The notes below the pieces were generated by a model, which ran no database searches, was not told the origin of the DNA, and saw only the letters and a list, made by a program, of their open reading frames with translations. A stretch of DNA of 64,000 nt from Paragordius varius (Eukaryota > Nematomorpha). The stretch's first letter is position 1; every line of letters begins with the position of its first letter. Location: NCBI GenBank assembly GCA_964247055.1, contig OZ176052.1, positions 186,001-250,000 of the forward strand, in the 5' to 3' direction. Positions 59,745 through 64,000 of this stretch are shown piece by piece. A program made the translations under genes and the position numbers.

Positions 59745-59970
59745 GTTTTCGCAAATATGGGACTCACCATCAAAGAGGCATGGAATTCGATGGTCGTCGA
59801 TAAATAATTGAATGGGTTTAAATTTTATAACTAAGGATCCAAGACTTGAATATTTTTTTATATCAATTGAAATTAACGAGCGAGTCAGGGAAATTGTGGT
59901 TTTTATGGTGTCAGGGGGCTATCTGCGATGATAAGGTCATCTGCGAGGCCCAAACTCGAAGTCAGGGTTT
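59745..59970 (-). pseudogene. Second short LINE fragment, same strand
   Basis: Minus-strand remnant with GLADDLIIADSP-like sequence at about 59950-59915 and the IDDH...GESH block at about 59815-59760, parallel to the 3' part of the neighbouring copy. Confidence 0.6.
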
Positions 59971-60259
59971 TGATATTTATAGTGATATTGGTTTGGTGCA
60001 AAGGTCCTCTTTGGTAATGAATAAAATCTGCTAACTTTTTGTCAAAAAATAACACTGGCGTCGATTATGTATAAGGCATTCGAAGATCTTAACACCACGT
60101 CAAGCTTTATGGGAAAAAAATCCACAAATTTATTTTTAAATAAAATTTCAAAAACATTTTTTAAGTTGTTTAGAAGGGATAGAATATCGGTTGTAGCGGA
60201 ATATCCCTCCAAATTATCTTTTTGACTTCATTTTTACGACAATTTACCACGAATTTTCC

Positions 60260-60850
60260 AGAGTAAGGCGACATCTCTGATCGACAACTTTCGCCCATCG
60301 CTATCACAAATATAATTTATCGAATCTTTACAGAAATTCTCCATAAGCACCTAAGCCACCACGTGTCCCTCCACAACCTGATCACCCCCCAACAAAAAGG
60401 ATTTTCCTCTTTTTAATGGCGTGTTGAAACATAATAACTACGTTTACAACCGCCTGTCTAAAGCCCGAACAGCGAACCACCAGTCCATTTTCTTATGATT
60501 AGACATCTCCCCGTTTTCGACTCCCCCCACCCTGTCTGCACCAAACTTCTAAGATCCCTTGGCCTGCCCCCACCCGCTGAAAGCCTTTTAAACTTTATTT
60601 TACTTAATTCATCAACTCATTTCCTAATTGACAAGAATCTGACCGACCCCATCCACTACCTTAAAAGAATTAAGCAAGGGTGCCCACTTTCAGGTCTAAT
60701 TTTCAACTTTTGCATTAATCCGATCATCGTCACGCTTAAAAATCAACCTCTTGCCTCATATTTAGCCTTCGCAGACGACCTTGCTATCATCGCAGATAGC
60801 CCTGACGCCATGAGAACCGGAGTCAGTCAGACAGAATCACTCAATATCTC
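60260..60850 (+). pseudogene. LINE fragment in opposite orientation
   Basis: Plus-strand copy of the same family: worn DNFRPSLSQI, HHVSLHNLITPQQKGFSS, then an open frame (60495-60854) with [40 protein letters not shown] and AFADDLAIIADSP. A stop follows at 60852. It faces the minus-strand copies head to head; the region coding motif A is damaged. Confidence 0.8.
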
Positions 60851-60854
60851 TTAA

Positions 60855-61240
60855 TTCGATCGGTTTTAAAATAATATGAACCGCCTCCAACAGCTTACGA
60901 CCATTTGAATTTTCTAGCAACGATTACCTAACCCCATGCCTGCTCGATGAGCCCCGTTTGGGTAAACTTGTTGGATTGATTGTTCCGGACAAATTAGCTT
61001 TTTTATCGGTAAATTGTATCCTCTCTTTCATGACTCCTTGGCAAAAATGCGACAGCTGTTTATTAGGCTGACTAATCATCAAAAGCTCTGTTTGGAAATC
61101 GTTCTAAAATCAGATTATCTTTAATTGTTCTCATCTTCGCATAAATCTTAAGTCCCTTTTTCTCTCGCAAGGTGCAACTAACGCTTATTTCTATATTAAC
61201 ACCGATTCTGGTGGATTAACTTTCTAACCTTTTTCTATAC
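60855..61240. other. Possible LINE 3' remnant
   Basis: Less A+T-rich than its surroundings and continuous with the plus-strand LINE copy; no frame long enough to name. Confidence 0.35.
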
Positions 61241-61241
61241 A

Positions 61242-61412
61242 ATATACTTCTCAAATACACCCGTGAACAATTTAAATTCACCCTTGAACATATCAAATTC
61301 ACCCTAAAATAAATTATGTGTGTTTAAATATAAAAATTATCAATATTTTTTTTATATTTAAACAAATAAATTTTTTTTTAATACAGAAAAAATAAATTAA
61401 CATATCCAGACG
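61242..61412. mobile_element. Family B left arm only
   Basis: CAAATACACCCGTGAACAAT with two more units, CCCTAAAATAAATTATGTG and part of the centre; the right arm is missing. Confidence 0.65.
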
Positions 61413-62200
61413 GGAAATACATTTCAAAACCGGCTGGCTGATTTATCCACAAGGATCGTCGAAAACTGTTACCTGTGAATAGTCGCCCGGACTCTCCTGA
61501 AAATCCAAGGTAATAACATGGCAAGGCAAATGAAACTCTACATCAGCTAAACCTATGCCTTCAATATTCTCCGCACTGGACAAAAAAGCTTACTTACATG
61601 CCTGGAAATTTCAAAAATCATCCCACTATCAGCACCAAATTAGTTTATGAAAGCACACCTTCTTAACACAACAACCCTTATATAATTAATATTAAAGGTA
61701 ATTGCTTTAAATTTTAAAAACAGAAAAAACTATGAAAGATCACTATATTAAAAAAAATAGATAAATACCAATAGTATACTACTCCTAATACAAGCACAAA
61801 AAACAAAAATATTGATGATGATATATAAAGAATGGCTTTAAACAAAATCTGACCAGCACAAGAATTTTCTACAGTTTCTAAACAAATGGAAAGAGCAACA
61901 CCATCTTTTATAACTCAAAAGTATGGAACACATTCATAAAAGACTATATATTTAGAAACCAAATCAACACACATTACATTCCATTTGAAAAATACGATTA
62001 ATTTATTATCTTAGCATTAAACAAATAAATATAGCATTTATATTGGCTCCTTTTTCTTGACATATTCTCCCATTTATGTATTATAATGTGGCAACACTTG
62101 AACACATTCATATAAATTCAATTTCTTCTTATCAGCTTAATATTTGATACGATCTCTATTATGTGCTCCTAAATATAAGCTTCATCTCTTCAATCCAATA
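61413..62200. other. Intergenic DNA, no gene seen
   Basis: No splice-bounded exon or recognised repeat. The first 200 bp are less A+T-rich and may be older mobile DNA. Confidence 0.35.
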
Positions 62201-62204
62201 TTTA

Positions 62205-62441
62205 TACCATTTACAATTTGAATTCGCCCTTATTCACCTTCAAACATTCAAATCTGAAATGAATTATGTGTTTTTAAGAGTAAAAATTACCTATATTTTA
62301 AAAAAATGAAATTTTGTTTAAAATTAAATTAATACTGGAAAAATAATAAACTATGCCATAAAGATATATTTTATATTAATAATGATTTTTGCCCGAAAAT
62401 ATATAATTTATTTTTAGGGTGATTTTGAATTGTAAATAGTA
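62205..62441. mobile_element. Family B element, short
   Basis: TATACCATTTACAATTTGAA at the left; AGGGTGATTTTGAATTGTAA then ATAGTATATA at the right; holds the AACTATGCCATAAAGATATA centre block. Confidence 0.8.
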
Positions 62442-62459
62442 TATATATATAGTGATCAA

Positions 62460-63890
62460 AGTGAGCGCCTTCCCGAAATCTCCAAAAATAAATTTATTAA
62501 TTATTATGGATCTTTTTAATGGTCGTATATCAAATATCAATATGATAAGAACAGATTTTATTTTCAATGTAATATACATTAAAACTAAAAAAGGTCCGTG
62601 TGGTTAAATATAATATTTTTTTATATGTTGGTGAATGCTGGATTATGGGATGGACACATAAGAATTTATGATTATTTTATAATAAATTTTGTACGAAAAT
62701 ATTTTACGAATAAAAAACAATCAAAAAGAATAGGAGTGAAAAACTCTAAACAGGGTTAAAAATATTCCTCCAAGGGAATTTATATTTGATCTTGTTAGTT
62801 GGTCTAATTGCACCACATTCCTTTTGATTCGATGACTGTTGTTTTGTTTAAGGCTAGATCACCGTAACAGAGCTATGTTCAAGAACATTTGTGTTGTTGA
62901 TTGGAGGTGATGAGCAATGATTGGCTGTGTTGATGTTTAAACTGTGGCTAATGAATTAACTTAATTAGCCATGGCGCTTGTAAAAACGGTTTTGATAACT
63001 TAGCTACCATTTTACTAGGACCAGAGCTGTTATAGGAGCCATATTGTTGAATAATCATCAGGCTTCCGAATCGAAAATTAAGTAACATGGTGTTAAATAT
63101 GTTAACTGTTGGTCGTTTTTAGAATACCGTTATCACTTCCGAAGGCCATAGGAAGTATCTTGACCTCGTTTGGGTTTTGAGACAATAAGGGCATCAGCTG
63201 GATGTATTTGTCCACCTTATTGATACAGGTTGAGACCAAAGCCCCCCGCGTTCATCAAGGCAGGTCACGTCAATTAGAAAATGAATGCCGTGATATTTAT
63301 TACTAAATATAATAAAGACGAAGGGTACCCGGATAAGAGTAGTCGTACAAAGCTTCAACGCAACATAAAAATGTTTAAAGTAATCATAAAGACGATGTAA
63401 TAGTGAGCTATTTATTCGTAAGAAATCTTAGCACTGATTAAAGATATGTAGTAAAGTGGGTGCCGCTATCATCACTATTGCGATGATGCGGGAACCTGGA
63501 CGAGTGTTTGTAGGGTTTTTAATTTGAGTTGATTCAATGAATCTTCAATTTTGAATCCTACCTCGGATGTTTTGAAAGAGGAACTGGTCTAGGGGGAAGC
63601 CGCCTCGATGCGAGCTTGGGAATGACGATAAGGCTATGTAAAAACGGATAATTATTTTAGACTAAATAGTTCGAACAAGGCGGCGGAAGAATGGGTCAAT
63701 GTTAAGGTTGTTACCCTTTTATAAAAAAGTGCTAATTGGAATAGTCCTATAGAGTAGACCGAGAAGCACGATGCCGTACGAAATTAGCTGAAATATTGGA
63801 GACATTAATGATTTCAAATTATTTGATGGAAATTTTGAAATATACGAGACAGAGCGAAGTCGAGTGGTCGCTGAAATTTGGTGGTTAATA
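62460..63890. other. Less A+T-rich region of unknown origin
   Basis: From about 62760 base composition shifts toward G+C with few poly-A/T runs. Minus-strand reading gives broken coding-like stretches, such as INKVDKYIQLMPLLSQNP then NEVKILPMAFGSDNG near 63230-63130, and DQFLFQNIRGRIQN near 63590-63550. I cannot match these to a family. Most likely a decayed mobile element. Confidence 0.4.
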
Positions 63891-63897
63891 TGGTAGA

Positions 63898-64000
63898 AAG
63901 TTCAAGTTGGCCCTTTGACTTTTTTGTTTTTAATTTTTATCAATCAAATCGTAAATAATTCATCTATTTTATTGTTTTTAAACCTATTTTCTATTATTTA
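63898..64000. mobile_element. Family C element, cut by window end
   Basis: TTCAAGTTGGCCCTTTGACT then TTTTTGTTTTTAATTTTTAT and CAATCAAATCGTAAATAATT parallels 10000-10080 closely, showing that family C has conserved DNA beyond its array. Confidence 0.7.

Noticed and set aside
62760-63890. A possible host gene on the minus strand
   Set aside because: Reading stretches are short, broken in every frame and without consistent splice borders or recognisable domains.
1-64000. CRISPR arrays, bacterial operons or rRNA/tRNA genes
   Set aside because: The direct repeats are contiguous minisatellites or dispersed elements without spacers of constant length; no tRNA cloverleaf or rRNA core was recognised, and the genes are spliced animal genes.

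Overview
This window is animal nuclear DNA. It is very A+T-rich, its protein genes are cut into many short exons with canonical GT...AG introns, and all predicted products are animal house-keeping proteins read with the standard genetic code. I cannot name the phylum.

Five genes were assembled by reading splice junctions by eye. From left to right they are: RPA1, the large subunit of replication protein A (minus strand, 2522-7364, 12 exons, 631 residues); a classical calpain with a glycine-rich N-terminus and penta-EF-hand C-terminus (minus, 12755-35334, 19 exons, 869 residues, Cys/His/Asn triad intact); ribosomal protein S11/uS17 (plus, 38814-42190, 4 exons, 155 residues); an uninterrupted Myt1-like kinase gene (plus, 38896-40419, 507 residues) lying wholly inside the first intron of the S11 gene; and spartin (minus, 43651-57681, 14 exons, 621 residues). 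For the four spliced genes every junction keeps phase, and the summed exon lengths divide by three. S11 and spartin converge tail to tail; calpain and S11 diverge across about 3.5 kb.

Introns and intergenic DNA are dominated by small palindromic elements that insert at TA. Family A (ends CAGTAAAAATTG) has about 25 copies or half copies. Families E (CAGTAGCGTATGG) and F (CAGTCATG) have two each. A separate group ends in TACCATTT and carries 21-22-bp tandem repeats inside its inverted arms, with at least three different repeat cores (B, C and D). Other mobile remains are a dead Tc1/IS630-type transposase gene (8478-9417), a short hAT-type element with an 8-bp target duplication (57899-58496), and several broken, mutually inverted LINE fragments (58930-60850).

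The most unusual signal is in the calpain gene. The 3' edge of exon 3, with its splice donor, is repeated eight more times through intron 3 at about 220-250-bp spacing. The 5' edge of exon 11, with its splice acceptor, is repeated about six times in intron 10 at about 110-140-bp spacing. Other introns show simpler tandem growth, including a roughly 1.5-kb minisatellite in spartin intron 12. The right end (57.7-64 kb) is gene-poor repeat territory.
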